DNA from: Trileptium ribeirensis
Lineage: Eukaryota; Nematoda; Enoplea; Enoplida; Thoracostomopsidae
Assembly: GCA_030248225.1 (NCBI GenBank)
Contig: JASANE010017563.1
Coordinates: 1-64,000 of the forward strand
Length of the DNA: 64,000 nt
Direction: 5' to 3'
Made by a program: the position numbers and the translations under genes. The number at the start of each line of letters is the position of its first letter. Within the stretch, counting starts at the first letter, position 1. The notes under the pieces were generated by a model. The model was not told the DNA's origin, ran no database searches, and saw only the letters and a list, made by a program, of their open reading frames with translations. Of the stretch, positions 1 through 13,500 are shown one piece after another.

Positions 1-52
1 GAAAGCCATTGGTCTACGCATAATAATGGTTTGGAAATTTTAGCCGCTGTAT

Positions 53-3000
53 CAGGGTTGGTTTTTTCCGGGAAAAAGTCGGACTAGGAAAAAACCGGGT
101 TTTTCCGAAAAATGGAAAAAACGGGAAAAATGGAAAAACAGTCAAATTTCACTGTTAGTTTTTTCACTTGTTATCCTGTTATAAAAATAGGAAACACAGT
201 TTTGTGCGAAATTGAATCCTGTTGTTGATTGTCAATGCCTTAATTACTGAAAAAGGTCTACACCTGGAATGTTGTCACATAGAATTTGTGGGTCTTTTTT
301 AGCCACCCCCTCAGCCTGAATTTGGTCAATTTTGAAGATACAGAACTGATTTTGATATCAATCGATTCAGCTCGATGAGGCGGTTAGAATTTTTTCTCGA
401 GTTTTTGAGGTCCAGCGGTCCCCCTTGGGAACCCTAAAATATTTTTCTTCGGAATACGGTCATGTTGGGCACCGTTCGTCCTGGTTTGATGAGAGAAATA
501 TACTGGTGTGTATTTTATTGAAATCAACGCCACCGCTAGAAAGTTATGAGGGCCTAAGTAACCCTAAAGGGCGGAAATAAAATGCAGGACATGCCGTTCT
601 CGATATACTAAGCCTAAGCCTTAGTCTTAGCCTAAGCTAAGGGCCTTATATGAGACATACACTAATCCTAAAAGTCTATGTCGGGGGGCTGCCGCCCCCC
701 GAACCCCCCGCTCTAAGCTGTTCCTTTTTCTAACGTAGCCCCTCAGGGTTACTTGGGCCACTCATAACTTTCTAACGGCGGTGTAGATTTCAACAAAATA
801 CACACCAGTGGATTTCTGTCATCAAACCAAGACGAACGGTACCCAACATGACCATATTCTGAAGAAAAAAATTTTTGGATTCCCAACGAGGTCTCCAAAA
901 ATCGAAAAAAAAAGTTTTTTCAAGGATGTGGGTAAAATGAGCATTTTCTAAACCGCCTCATCGAGCTGAATCGATTTATACCAAAATCATCCCTGCATCT
1001 TCAAAATTGACCAAATTCAGGCTGGGGCTAAAAGAAAAGACCAGAATTTGCAACCAATACCACACAGTGCAGCGGTACTTAAATTTTTCCAACGGGCACG
1101 GTTATGCGAAAATCACACGGTGGATTTAACGATAGGAGTGCGTATAATTATTTGGTTTGAATTAAAAGTGAAAATACTTCATATTTTTTGTATTGTGTAA
1201 ACTTACTAACTGGTGTTAAACTGCCCACCGTCCAAGTGATACTGGAAGCGCATTGATACAATAGAGTTATAATTTATGTCTACGATGCAACTGTTGATCT
1301 ATTTAGTAGAACCGTCGTGGTAAAAATGCCATATATGCCCGCAGGTATCTATCACAGGTAAACAGACACTTGCGGGGAGTGGGATGGTGGTAGATAATCA
1401 CCAAGGGGTATATATAACCTTGGAGGGGCTAACTTTATCGGCAACCAACCCCCGTTCCATATCCACCTGTGGGCATGGGTCTGCCTAGTTTACTACTTTG
1501 ATATGCTCGATACAAATCCAATGGCTCTGTGCAGTATCGCGCCATGTTATTTAAATTTGCCATAGGGCAAAAGTTTGTGATGCGGTGAAGGATGCTTTTG
1601 CTGCCTATAGTATGCTAAATAATTATACAGAGAAGCTCCTACTTAATTATTCTCTAAGATGGTTAACTTCGGGAGGACTCAGACATGCCGACGAAACGCC
1701 TTTTTACTGCAGGGTCCTGATTCACAGTTTACTGAAGGGACTGTACATAACAGTTTTTTAATCAGTAAAAGGGAAGTGAATTTTTACAAGCGAAAATATA
1801 AAACTTTGCAAGAGCTGCGAATTGGAAAACTCGAGACATTCATTTAATGTCGCATATATACATGATTTTAGCAGTCATGGGTGTTTTATATATACGACAG
1901 GCAATATAAAACGTATTCGTCAAAAATGTGGACCACATGATACTCTTTTCCGAACACTATATCGTCAAATAAAATGTACAGACATCATCATTTTGACCTG
2001 CGCAGAACCTTACCACAACGCTCCAGCCACCAGAACAGATTGATATTTACTGTTTGTAACGCGGAAATCAAAACAATGTTACAGCAACTTTTCAACAGTA
2101 TACTTTAGTCAACAAAATTGCATATATATACTTTAATGCAGGATTGGGCACCGGAAAAAACCAAGGGAAAAAAGAGTTTTTCCTACCCCCACCCCCCGGG
2201 AAAAATGAAAAAAACTATTTCAGGATTTTGGAGCCGAAAATAGTTAGAAAACCGTTATCCAACAAAATATTACGGCCGTGAGCATTATTTACACTCGCAT
2301 AAACAGCCTTTACATTTTATGCCTATGATTTATATGAATGGTATAACACTATCTTCAAAGGATCGACTAAATTTATAATCTTAGCATAAGCATAGCTTGC
2401 TTCCTCCGCCGCATCAGAAACTTTTGCTCAATGGTATATTGAAAATAAATAGGTGCGGTACTGAATAGAGCCATGGGGTTTGTATTGAGCATAGAAAAGC
2501 AGTAAACTAGGCAGACACAGGCCACGCACACATGTCGACAGGAGGATATGGGACGGGGGTTGGTCACCCATAACGTTGGTTCACCCCCAAAAAAACCAAA
2601 AACCAAGAGGTTACAGCCCTTGGTGGTTGGCCACCATCCCACTATCCGCGCCGGTCCGTTTACCTGCTGGGATAGAAACCCGCCGGCATGTATGCCATAT
2701 TTACCACGACGAGATTCATAAGCTAAATAGCTCGACAGTTGGACCGTAGACTTAAATTACATAGTCTATTGTATTAATGCGCTTCCACCATCACTTGGTC
2801 GGCGGGCAGTTTGACACCAGTTTAACTAATAGTTAGTCTACGCAATACTAAAAATTTTAATCACGTTCGGCAATTTTGTTTTTAAACTTCCGTTTTCCGT
2901 CCTACTTTCCATTTAGGTATATACATTTTTCAATAAACAACGCCTTTATTTCAGTAGCCGATGCTTATCTACTGACATAAGACCTCAATAACCAACCAGA

Positions 3001-3519
3001 AACTTTATATTTGTCCCATTACGGTGCATTGGCATTTATAACAAAGAAATTCCACCGTAGGTTCTGTCTCCACCAGCTCGACCTTTGTATCAATATTAAA
3101 TAGATGAAGACGTGAGAGATGCTTTGCAGTATATATCTGCAGCGTTTTTTTTCATGTTATCGCGCAAATACCAAGCTGGAAAATAAGAGTTTGTGGTTGC
3201 TTATGAAGTTCTTTCACAATTAATTCGAACCTTAATAATTATACGTACTCCTCCTATCGATATAGCCACCATGCGGTTGTCACATAACCCTACTCTTCGA
3301 AAGATTCAAGCGCCGCTGCACTGTGCGGTTGCAAATTTAATGCTACAACATTAAGTTTTAGACCTTTTTCAGTAATTAAGACATTAATAATCAACAACGG
3401 TATTCAATTTCGCATAAAACTGTGTTTACTGCTATTTTTCGCCGAGCAGTAAAAGTTTAAATTTTTCCAGTTTTCCATTATTTTCCGGTCCGACTTTTTT
3501 CCGGAAAAAACCAACCCTG
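53..3519. mobile_element. Foldback, hAT-like non-autonomous element with very long inverted arms
   Basis: The left end CAGGGTTGGTTTTTTCCGG and the right end CCGGAAAAAACCAACCCTG are inverted copies. The inversion does not stop at short termini. Blocks at 200-280 pair with 3350-3430, 1050-1200 with 3190-3350, 1200-1370 with 2655-2830, and 1380-1640 with about 2370-2645, leaving a short unpaired centre. The left arm is interrupted at 289-1042 by another insertion. CAGGG ends are typical of hAT elements, but no clear 8-bp target duplication remains (flanks CGCTGTAT and CTTTAATG). No transposase frame is visible, so it must have been moved in trans. The superfamily is inferred from the ends only. 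Confidence 0.75.
289..1042. mobile_element. Nested foldback MITE with 8-bp target duplication
   Basis: This element sits inside the left arm of the larger foldback element. Its arms (about 290-585 and 733-1042) pair along their length; for example GCCTGAATTTGGTCAATTTT near 318 is inverted near 1000. The spacer is about 150 bp and includes a C-rich/G-rich stretch near 685-710. The flanks at 281-288 and 1043-1050 are both AGAATTTG, a perfect 8-bp target duplication. Removing the insert restores pairing of the outer element's arm across the site, which proves the order of events. An 8-bp duplication suits hAT or P-type transposition. No ORF is present. Confidence 0.8.
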
Positions 3520-5839
3520 CTTTAATGACACTAATATTCATCGTAACGTTGTACAGAGTTGGAAACAGGTCAATAAATAGTGTTGGTCACAACATCGTCT
3601 CACCAACACAAGTTAACACTGCAAATATTAAACTCTTAGAACCTAATCTATAGAACATCTTACATGATCTCACTGTATGTATATACTCGTACCTTAATTA
3701 ATACTCAAAAATCGTAAATAACAAATTGATTCAGTCGATACCTAAGTTCTTTTTGTAATTCAGAAGAATGTGGTACATTTTGGCTCAGCCTGAACTAAAT
3801 ATATATTGTTAGAGACAGCGAGCGAATCAAACTTTGTCTAGCGCGAGGATAATTTGACACTTTGTGATGTCAGAAAAAGACTGAATCGAATCGAGTATGA
3901 CTCAACCTTTTTACACATCTCTTAAAAATGCAAAACCTATTAACATTTATATATATATCTAATAGCAGGTTATGTTAAAGGTAAATTATTTTTGTTAGTC
4001 AAGGTACAAAGATATTTAACAGTATACCTCACGCGTTCCCCTACTTGTAGCTTGTCCAACATTTGCGACCGAACGCTTGGCCAAGTGGGTAAGGCTGTGA
4101 CCGTTATATTTTTTCCTGTCACACTTCCAACTCTGACGAGGCAACAATGCTGTTTGTAGTAAAATGTCAAAACAAAAAACTTAAAAAGAACAAACGTGAC
4201 TATAATACAATATAATATACAAAGATAAACCTATGACGCTAGAGACACTTTCCCCGCACAGATGCTAAAATTCTTCTAACATTTACAGATCCGCTCAGTT
4301 ACTAATATGGGGCTTTGAAGATTCGGCATGTTGACGTGCCTTGGAAAACTACGCATGTCCATTTTTGACGAAATTGAGTTATTAGTACCACATGACCACG
4401 CAGAATCGCGTAGTGCAGTCAATTTTTGGGTAAGGCCATCCAGTAACTAGGTATATGTTGCTTAATTTTGGTAGAAACCACGTATGCCCAACAAAAACAG
4501 CGCAAGTCCAAAAATTGTGGCCGTACGCTATTTTGCAATGGACATACACACTTCTTTCTCGGTAGGTATTAAAACCGGCGTATATATGTCCGTAAACGTG
4601 CGTCATTTTCGCATAGGCAATGCTACCAACTGCGTATCTCCACGGACATACGCTATGGACATCTTCACATAGTTCCATGGACACGGAGCAGTTACTTCAC
4701 AAACTAAAAAGTCGATTTTCTCCCAAACCTGAAAAGTGGACTTACGCTATTCTTCCCCAGAACGGCATTATAGCATACTAACATACTGTTAATTTTGAGA
4801 TTTGAATTGATTGATGTGATTTTGCTACACTAAATAACACATGATACCATATATAGTTGACCATACTGAAGCAATGTCTCAATATCGCGGCTGTCAAGAA
4901 GTCTCTATTTTTGGAGGCAGCGGTGTTCTATTGAACCACGAACTGTGGTCATTCCCGACTAATTAAACCAATAACTAGCACACACCTGCAAAATTGTTGC
5001 GCGCGTAATATATGTGAGACGTAATGTTTACGGTGAAAAATAATTGACGACAAAAGGTGAGAAAAAAACCAGATTTTAAAGCCGTCTCTAGGCTCGAAAA
5101 AGTTTGCAATGAGGGAACACAATCTTCACAAGAACTTAATATATAGTTGCTTTTAGATCCGAGCCATGGTTATGTTAGCTTTCTTGCTATTGGATGACCG
5201 TTGTACTATACATCAGCTGTTAAAATATTATGATTGTTGTTTTTGAAAAGGGATTTCTTAAGTATAGCACGTTCGGCTCTCACAGAAATATCATAGGCTC
5301 TTGCTCGGCTCTACAGACATAGTGGTAGGCTCGACCTCAATTCACACCTCTAGCGGAGACACTTCCTGCACAGCTTTTAGATGCGTCGACTGTTTAATAG
5401 CATGGCCCTATGGTATCTACTTATATCAAGTCCACCTTTGCTATAGTGAGAAAACTGGACATGATCCGATTGAAACTGTGGTACACAACGCGTTGACTTA
5501 CATAGCGGCGTAAATTTTTGCGCTGATATATCGAACACTACTAACATCGAAGTTGTAGCAGGTTTAGTTAGATATGAACATTGGGAGCCTCACATAAACT
5601 CCATAGCTCGTGACACGATCTTACAAGATTTTTCTATTATATGATAAGGCTTCAGCAAGGTTGAAGACTATCCGCACAACTGTATCGGCTTAGCCCAAAA
5701 TAGGAAACATTTTTCTATAACTCTACATTTCGAAACAACCGTAAATAAAATTCAAAGATAAAAATATTCCATGAAATACAGCACATCGTGGTCAATTACA
5801 ATCCATGATAGTTTTACATGGCCTATCCATAGTAAGTGA
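3520..5839. other. Intergenic AT-rich DNA, nothing recognised
   Basis: Only short overlapping ORFs occur here, on both strands, for example at 3970-4170 and 4382-4684. None shows a recognisable domain or plausible splice context. I saw no terminal inverted repeats. Confidence 0.5.
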
Positions 5840-6260
5840 CAGGGTGCCCGCGGGTTAGACTAGAAAAAAATCCCAGGTTTTCCAAGGATTTTGGCCAAAA
5901 TCCAAGGTTTTCTGAATTGTGTATCATAATTATATAACATATAACATTATATAACAATATATATTATATACTGACTATAAAATTTGCTCAGCGTTTTAAA
6001 GGCTTTGAATACATGTGCTGAACGTCGTGGCTTGTGAGCTGGCTGCTTCAAAGCTGCGAAAAATGCTAGCGACTGTTGGCTGTTTTTCGGCAACTGTTCG
6101 CTAGCGACATGTTCTTTATATTCGCGAGCTTTACAAAAATCCCAGATTGCATCGGAAACAGTCCCAGGTTTCAGCTATTTTTGAACTAAAAGCCCAAGAA
6201 TCGCAGGTTTTCCCAGGTTCGCTGGCTCATCCCAGGTTTTCCCAGGCAGCGGGCACCCCG
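5840..6260. mobile_element. Short hAT-like MITE, CAGGGTGCCCGC termini
   Basis: The left end CAGGGTGCCCGCGGG is matched in inverted form by GCGGGCACCCCG at the right end. Subterminal CCCAGGTTTTCC motifs occur several times at both ends (about 5873, 6168, 6212, 6233). There is no ORF. The right end abuts a truncated copy of another MITE, which may explain why no target duplication is visible. Termini of this type are usual for hAT non-autonomous elements. Confidence 0.6.
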
Positions 6261-6525
6261 AATGGAATGGGGGCCCCTACTTTCCAAACCCCCACCTTTG
6301 TGAGGATTTCTCCAATGTCCTTCCCCCATGTTCAACTACGTCCAAAAATTTTTCATGTATAAAAGTTTATGTTTTTATATGCAAAATATATTTAAAAACA
6401 TTAGTTACCATCATTTTTTTATGTTAAACTGTAGTTTTATAGCTTGAAAATACATGCACTAAAACTACATAAATATATGAAAATATTTAGCATTTTTCGG
6501 CAAAATATATTTGTGTAAAATAAGT
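6261..6525 (+). mobile_element. Truncated copy of the 5-bp-TSD MITE family
   Basis: The order of blocks (GGGGGCCCCTACTTTCCAAA, CCCCCATGTTCAACTA, CCAAAAATTTTTCATGT, then AT-rich sequence with AACATTAGTTACCA) is that of the full copies at 17816-18198 and 40908-41291. The terminal CTGGCCTGTCCAC repeats are missing on both sides, so this copy is dead. Confidence 0.65.
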
Positions 6526-7505
6526 CGCCTTATTCCTGTCACTACAATCAAACCCACGTATGCTAAAAACGCCATAATTCTACTACATACTTAGCTGCAA
6601 GGAGGATGATCCAGGGTATTAATTTTTCAATAATTGAAATTGCTAGGACCGACAGATAAACTTCGGACACAGTTGTTTCTTAGTCTCAGACTGCAATTAT
6701 TTAATATTTTATATTACACCATACGCTGGTCTTCTCAGTAGTAAAGCGGACACTATTACAAACTGTGAGATTTATTGCTTACGAAAACATACCACATTTT
6801 CCCAACGTCGCAAACAGTTAACCGTAGTTATACTCTGCTGGGCTCGTATGTCTGGAAATAGCGTATATAAGTAGTGAATAACGGCAGTCCGTGTGAAAGA
6901 CTGTCAGTACTAACAACTTTTCATACTGGAACGGTCTCGCGAGAGGATCCTATTAAGAATAAACTAATTCAAAAGACAGCAAGTTTAAATTATGCTTAAT
7001 AAATAAATCAAATTGCGAGATGTAGCTATATTCACTACCGGCTTGAAATGAAACATCACTACGTATGAGATTATGCGTGCTATACGCCTACATCTACTAA
7101 TTTCTAGCTGTAAATAGTTGAACACAATGCTAGACAAACAATCTTATTATCCGAACTAAATTTGACACTGGCGTCCTGTTTTGGCTAACAAATGTCAAAT
7201 AGTTATCTGTAACGTCATTTTCTTATAGTGTAGATAATATACCATTTAAGTGCCATATAAAATTATAGAAATTAATAAATGCGTCATTCGACAACGGTTG
7301 ATTCTCCATAACAAGCACAAAAACAAACTCTTTTCCTTGCTCGGAGGTAAAAAGACAGCAACTTAACAGCATAATAACAGAACCGTGATTTACATAAAAT
7401 CAGACTCTTCGTTGATCACTATTAATTCACTAATGTCAGCACATGCACTGCAAAACGCTTATTCATATCGTGGCAGCGCATCGTTCATTCAAACGGTAGC
7501 AATAT
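6526..7505. other. 3' flank of NOP58, nothing recognised
   Basis: This stretch lies downstream of the NOP58 stop codon (minus strand) and should contain its 3' UTR and polyadenylation site. I found no unambiguous AATAAA close to the stop on the minus strand. No other gene or repeat is evident. Confidence 0.4.
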
Positions 7506-7561
7506 TTATAAATCGGTGACGGCGCCGTCACACTTCTTTTTCTTTTTCTTCTTTGGAGCAA
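7506..7561 (-). CDS. NOP58: NOP58 exon 15 (residues 530-547, stop)
   Basis: The acceptor TTTTAG precedes TTGCTCC. The exon reads [17 protein letters not shown] then TAA. The phase fits exon 14 and the summed coding length is divisible by three. Confidence 0.88.
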
Positions 7562-10500
7562 CTAAAACCACAAATGGACACTTTTATTTTGCAAGACATG
7601 TGCATTCAAATATTATGTATACAATAAAAGCAATAATTTTTTTAACATAATACGCGTTGAGCATAAACACTCCATTTGTAGGAACACTTACATACAGAAC
7701 CTTAACCCAGCTAAAGACCGCTTGAAATATCGGTGGAGCCAGCCCATAAGTAAACACTGGCAATAAACATTCCACTGAAGGTAGAAAAGTCAACATATAA
7801 ACAGCCATAGCAACACTTCTTCAAAGGGATTGTGCGTCCAGATTTTCATTTCCTATAAAAAATGTACTTGATGTTCACAGTGAAAAGCCACAAGCATTTT
7901 TTTGTTCTTCCGGAGAACATCTCAGGTGCGCTGTGGCTCAGCATATTTTTCTACTTAATTTTCACAATGTAATCGATGAAACAATAATTACTTATCTTCC
8001 AGCGAGTGACAATGTGACAAAAACTTTGTCCAAGATTCTGAATTCATTCTGAGGGTGTGACCTAGGGGAGCCCAAACTCAAGGACACATACTGGGGGATC
8101 CTGCAATAGGTCGATAATATCTGAGGGTCCTCCTCGTATTCGGAGAATCCAGCGCATTTCCCTTTCGAACTCTTGGTTCACCTAGTAATTGTTATGACTC
8201 GAGCGTAGCTATGGCCTATACTGACACTGGTGATGTTCAAAAAATATGTTGATACGCACCTTCTCCTGTATCATCGGCGTCGTCCACTGCTACTGTGTCT
8301 GCAGCCGTATGCTCCGTTACGTAATCAGTTTCCTGGGGTTCTTCTTTGATTTTCTTTTTCTTCTTTTTCCTTTTGCTACCTTCTACGATAAAAACCTTAG
8401 ACAGTTACGATATGAGCAACTACAATAACCACCTACTCGCCAGAAATAAAAATCGCCTTTCGAGCTATAACATATTTCGAGTCACCATCTTACATCAACA
8501 GCGGTCACTGCTGTAGATGTGATACGTAAACCATATTTTCTCCCGCTAACACCATAAATAACAATGTGTACAATCTACTCTATGTAGCAACATAAACTAT
8601 GAAATTACTGCCCATTTTACAATATAAAATACAGTCACAAACATGAACACAACGCTTGGCTATAAACGAATGTTACACCGCTCGCTTGAGTTCTTTCATA
8701 AACGAAAGCAAAATTTTCGTTCTAAAATATGATATTTTGCTTACGTTTACGTTCGTTTGTAAACGAACGTTCTAAAGTTCGTTTGTGTTTACGTCCCTTT
8801 TTGTGGGCTTATTTTTGTCCGTGACTGTAACTGTAAATACATGAAGTTGTATCGGCGTATCGTCAAAGCATTGCTTAAAAATAAATGTTAGATCTAGCAG
8901 CTTCTAAATTGGACTAGTCGGTAGTGGAACTACATTTGTGAGCGGAGCTTGGGCTGTGGCATTACGAATGTACTCAATTTTATGTTCTTCAAATAACTAC
9001 ATTGCATAGGGGTTTATCATTGGTAAAAATATTATATTTGAATTCTTCGACCCAAAAACCCTATAATGGTTTGATCGAAACGATTCTATTTCAACAAATA
9101 ACACAAATATTGCAAAATTCTCTATTTTAGCTGCATAAGCTTAACTAATTAGCTAATTACTAATTAACCACTCAAAATTTTTAATCCCAAATATCAGGTG
9201 CACACTCTTACATGGTAGGCTTTCAAACAAAAAAGTTTTTTAAAATCGGTTCAGTGGTTCTTGAGATCCGTCGGACCGAACGAACGAACGGACATCGATC
9301 TTTTTACTCCCAGACAGAAAATAAAAACGCTTCGCTCGGCTTCGCCGAGCTCCGCTCAATAACGATCATGTTTGTTGAATCGTTTACAGCTGTAGATTAG
9401 TAGTCAACTATATCGAAATCATAAATTTAACACTCTATCCACCAACCTGCAATAACATCACCATTAGGTTGCTCAACAGATTCTGTCACAGCTGCAACTG
9501 CGGACGAAGCTTGCTCAGCTTTACTTTCCACCGGTTCTAACTTAACACGTTTGGGTGCCGGAGACTCGCTGGTTATATCTTTAAATTCTGGGACAGGTCG
9601 CTTTTTGCCAATAGTCGAGTCGGCACCTACATCATACGTAGGAACTTCCCTGAAAATTAAAACTACATACTACGCAACACACATTACTAATGTACAGTCC
9701 CCGCCAGAAAACAGTGTCCGGTTTCGTTCAAACTGACTTAGGCAACAAACACTGGGTACACTGGGTAATGATCATCGAACAATAAAACAACTATTTTTTC
9801 GAGCGCCTTTCGAACAACATTAACATTTTTATTATACTAAATAAAGCAATGTGGAAAAAAGGGTTCATTCGTATATTGCTGTATATATTGGAAAAATGTT
9901 ATTTCATTATTCCAACAAGCTGACATAATTACAACACCTAGGTTTTTGAAAAATTCTTTAGGTAATTTGTATTATTTCAAAAAAATACTTTTAACAATAA
10001 TGCGACCGCTAAAATGATCTAGCCTAAAGGTGAAACCATAGCTATGTACCGTTCATTGTTCGCATAAAATGTGACAAATTTCATTCTAATAAAATGTTAT
10101 AACGATGATTCAAGTAGCTAAAATCACGCCTGTACTAGGCTATTCGTCAAACCCCTGTTGTTTCCTTTTTCTTACGTCATTAGATTTATCAAACAAAGTA
10201 AATAATTAACGTTTGTTAGTAATGCATTAAGTCGGTAAGATAACCCTGGACTTATTTATAATTGAAATGGAGTGACCGAAGCGAGCGGATTTTCCACTAA
10301 GCATGCTAGGGGAAATTGAGTTTGCAACGGGTAAATTGTAGAATCCTGTATGCCTAGCAGAGGGCATTATGGGGCGCCTTTCCTTTTTTGTCTGCGGAAG
10401 TCGTTCATAACTCACTTTTGAATTTCGACAAATTTTTTGTCCGGCAGCAAAAGTGATGACGGTGTGCCTTTTATTTGAACGCGAACTGCAGCTCCGACCC

Positions 10501-13500
10501 CATTTTGCAGGTAAAAATGGCAAAAACAGTTTTTAAGCGTTCTTGGCTAAATCTGGGCATACGGGTACCAGTGTTTCGCAGCCCATATCTAGCGACACAG
10601 GCTTCGCAACGAAAAAATGGAGGATACTCTGAAGAATCGACTTATCTGATCTACAACTTTGCTGATCACGACTTTTTTGTTGGACCACTCCCTGGCAGCT
10701 AGGTCCCGGATATGTTTCGTCGATCCTTTTCCAGAAATAGCGTTGGTTTTCAAATTTCGCCATATTGCTTCGAGTTTTACCTTACGGTAAGTGTATATTA
10801 GGTTATCAAACAGGCTGGATACGATGATTTTCCTATCTAGAGTCCAAGTTAACTATATTACATGTTTTCATGACGTTTCAAGGGGTTTACGTCGACGAGT
10901 CGGATTTCCAAATCGTAGCGCCTTTTCATTTGTTTCGTTATGTATTGCGTGCAAGGCATAAAAATGGTCTATATATATAGGCTTTTCTGAAGGCTGAATG
11001 CCGTTATTTGGTTGTCTAGAATTTAGCGTGTATATTTTATGCCATTTCAATTGATTAAGAGTCAGTGAACCGGATTTACAGAATACAGTCTGTCTTCAAG
11101 TATTGTTTCATTAAGTATTGCTTACAGACCACCTAAAACTGATGATGTAGGTTTCTAGGTGGGCTGAAAACGTTGCGTTTGGTTATCTAGAGCCCAACAG
11201 GAGCATCTCATGTGTTCTGCTGCGCTTTCATTAAGTTTAGGGTCAATGGATCCGATTTACAGCATATTCGGCTTTAGTAGCTTTGTACATTGCATCAAAA
11301 ATAGTCTATAGGGATTTTTCGATATGCTCAATACAATCAGAGTATTCAGCATAAATGGTTTGATTATATAGTGAGCTTCCCGAATATTTCATGGATTTAA
11401 AAAAGTTTTTACTTGATAGGGGTCAATAAATGTGATTTTTCAAATATCACCTGTCTTGTTACTTTGATTAGGAAATTGCGTACAAGATACCACGTATAGT
11501 GATCTATATGGAGGTGTTTGGTACACTGTATACGATGATCTATAGACCAGCACAAATAGGTTTAGATTTTTCAATAGGTTCAGGAGTCCAGAAGTTTTTG
11601 GGCGGTATATGCTTCAAAAACAGCGTGTTACAGGTCATTACACAAAATTGTAAATTAAAAATAAAACCACACTTGCTCCGTTTCACCCTCGCATGCGAAA
11701 TACTAGTTTTTATGTACTTAGCATAAGTTATAATCAAGAAGCTACTGCTAATATTTAGTTTTAGGGTATAAAATGGAAAAACAATGGTTTACTGCTGTTT
11801 CGTTATAATAGAGATAAATTTAGAAAAATCTCGTGACCAATTTTAATGGTTTTGAGAGTGAATGAGTGCAAATCGTTTTGTGAAGCGATCAGAAAAAGGA
11901 AACAGTGTAATTTTGATTAAACCGTGTTTTTATTGTTTTATGTACTTAACATAGGCTATAATAAAAAAGCTACTACCATTGTTTGCTTTTATGTTATAAT
12001 GAAACAAGGGTTTGGCGCTGATTCTGTATAACATAGATAAATTTAGAAAAGTCTCGTAATTTTTGTGGAAATTTTAATTCGTGTTTTCGAGAGGGAATGA
12101 TTGCAAATCGTTTTAACTAAAGGAAACGGTAGTTTTGGTCAAGACATTTCTTATTATTTGAAGTTGCTTTTTATGTTACGCGTTAGATAGCATTAACATG
12201 CTACTACTATCTAACGCTGCTCGAAGACAATATTCAACACGTCAATTTGACTTTCAAACGCGGTTCGAATAAAATTACAATGGTTTTTAAACGAACAGCT
12301 GTGAGTTCATTCAGTGGCTGTACGAGTAGATTCAGTGCGTATGCAAACATATCATTTCTATTTGGCATTGTACCAAACACCTTTGTTACTTTGCACTGTT
12401 TGTCTGCAAGCTATTTTATAATAATTTTGTTACATGGTTAGCTTACTTGCCATCATTTTATGTTCCCGGTCAATGGTCACACAATAGTTTAATGTGTGTT
12501 TAGGATTGTACTTAAAAGTAAAATCGTCAAAAATCACTAATACTAAGCTATTACTCACTGTATAACACAGCAAGGAATTTAATTTTGTGGATGGAAGCGG
12601 TGGTATTAGTAATTATATTGCGCTGTATATGACCTGCGTAGAGTAGTTTGGGCAGTAACGGTCAGAAATAAATGCAAACGAAATCGATCGAAATTTAGAC
12701 CATTATTTTTCATAATTTCAAACCATGACTGGTGACGAAAATTCATAAAATTCGATATCCCACAAGACTAAACACTGCAAAAACTATGTCAGAATAAAAA
12801 TATAAATATGTCACTTACGATTTGAACACATGCTTTTCATGCTTCGCTTTCACCTTTGCCATTCCAGAAATCCGTTTCGTCTGAAAAATTATTAATTCAA
12901 AAATCGTACATGCTTACAAGACAAAAATACAAGGATTTCTGACAATAGAGTACTCGAATTCGTATTATTCCAATAATGTTGCTTTTGTTTTAACACACAA
13001 CCCAAAGACACGCAGTACTTTTGTAGTTTATACAAAAGCAGTACTGGCTCATCGTTTGCCATAAAGTTCATAATAATCTACTTTCATCTCAACTAATTTG
13101 GCGAATAAATTATTAGTTTCATACTTCATACAAGTCCATTACAGTGTTTAAAATGCATTCCTCACTAAAACTGGAAAACCATTCTTCGCTTGATTTAATC
13201 TAATATTTTTTTATGTCGGCTAGAAACATTTGGTGCCGCGGCGAATCGAATCTACGTTGTTTGAGTTTTAAAAGTGTTCACTACTCATTTCGGAGCTGCA
13301 ATTTGGATAAATATTAAAAGTTATGCAACCCAAGCGAGCAGTTGACACATCTTATGCAATATACTCAAGCTGACTATGGTCACAAAGTTTAACGTGAGTG
13401 TCGCGCATAGCTTAATACTTAACACAACGCTCGCGATTTAACCGCTAACTGAACAACTAAATTAATGTTGTATAACCATATTCCGTATATATCGCACAAT

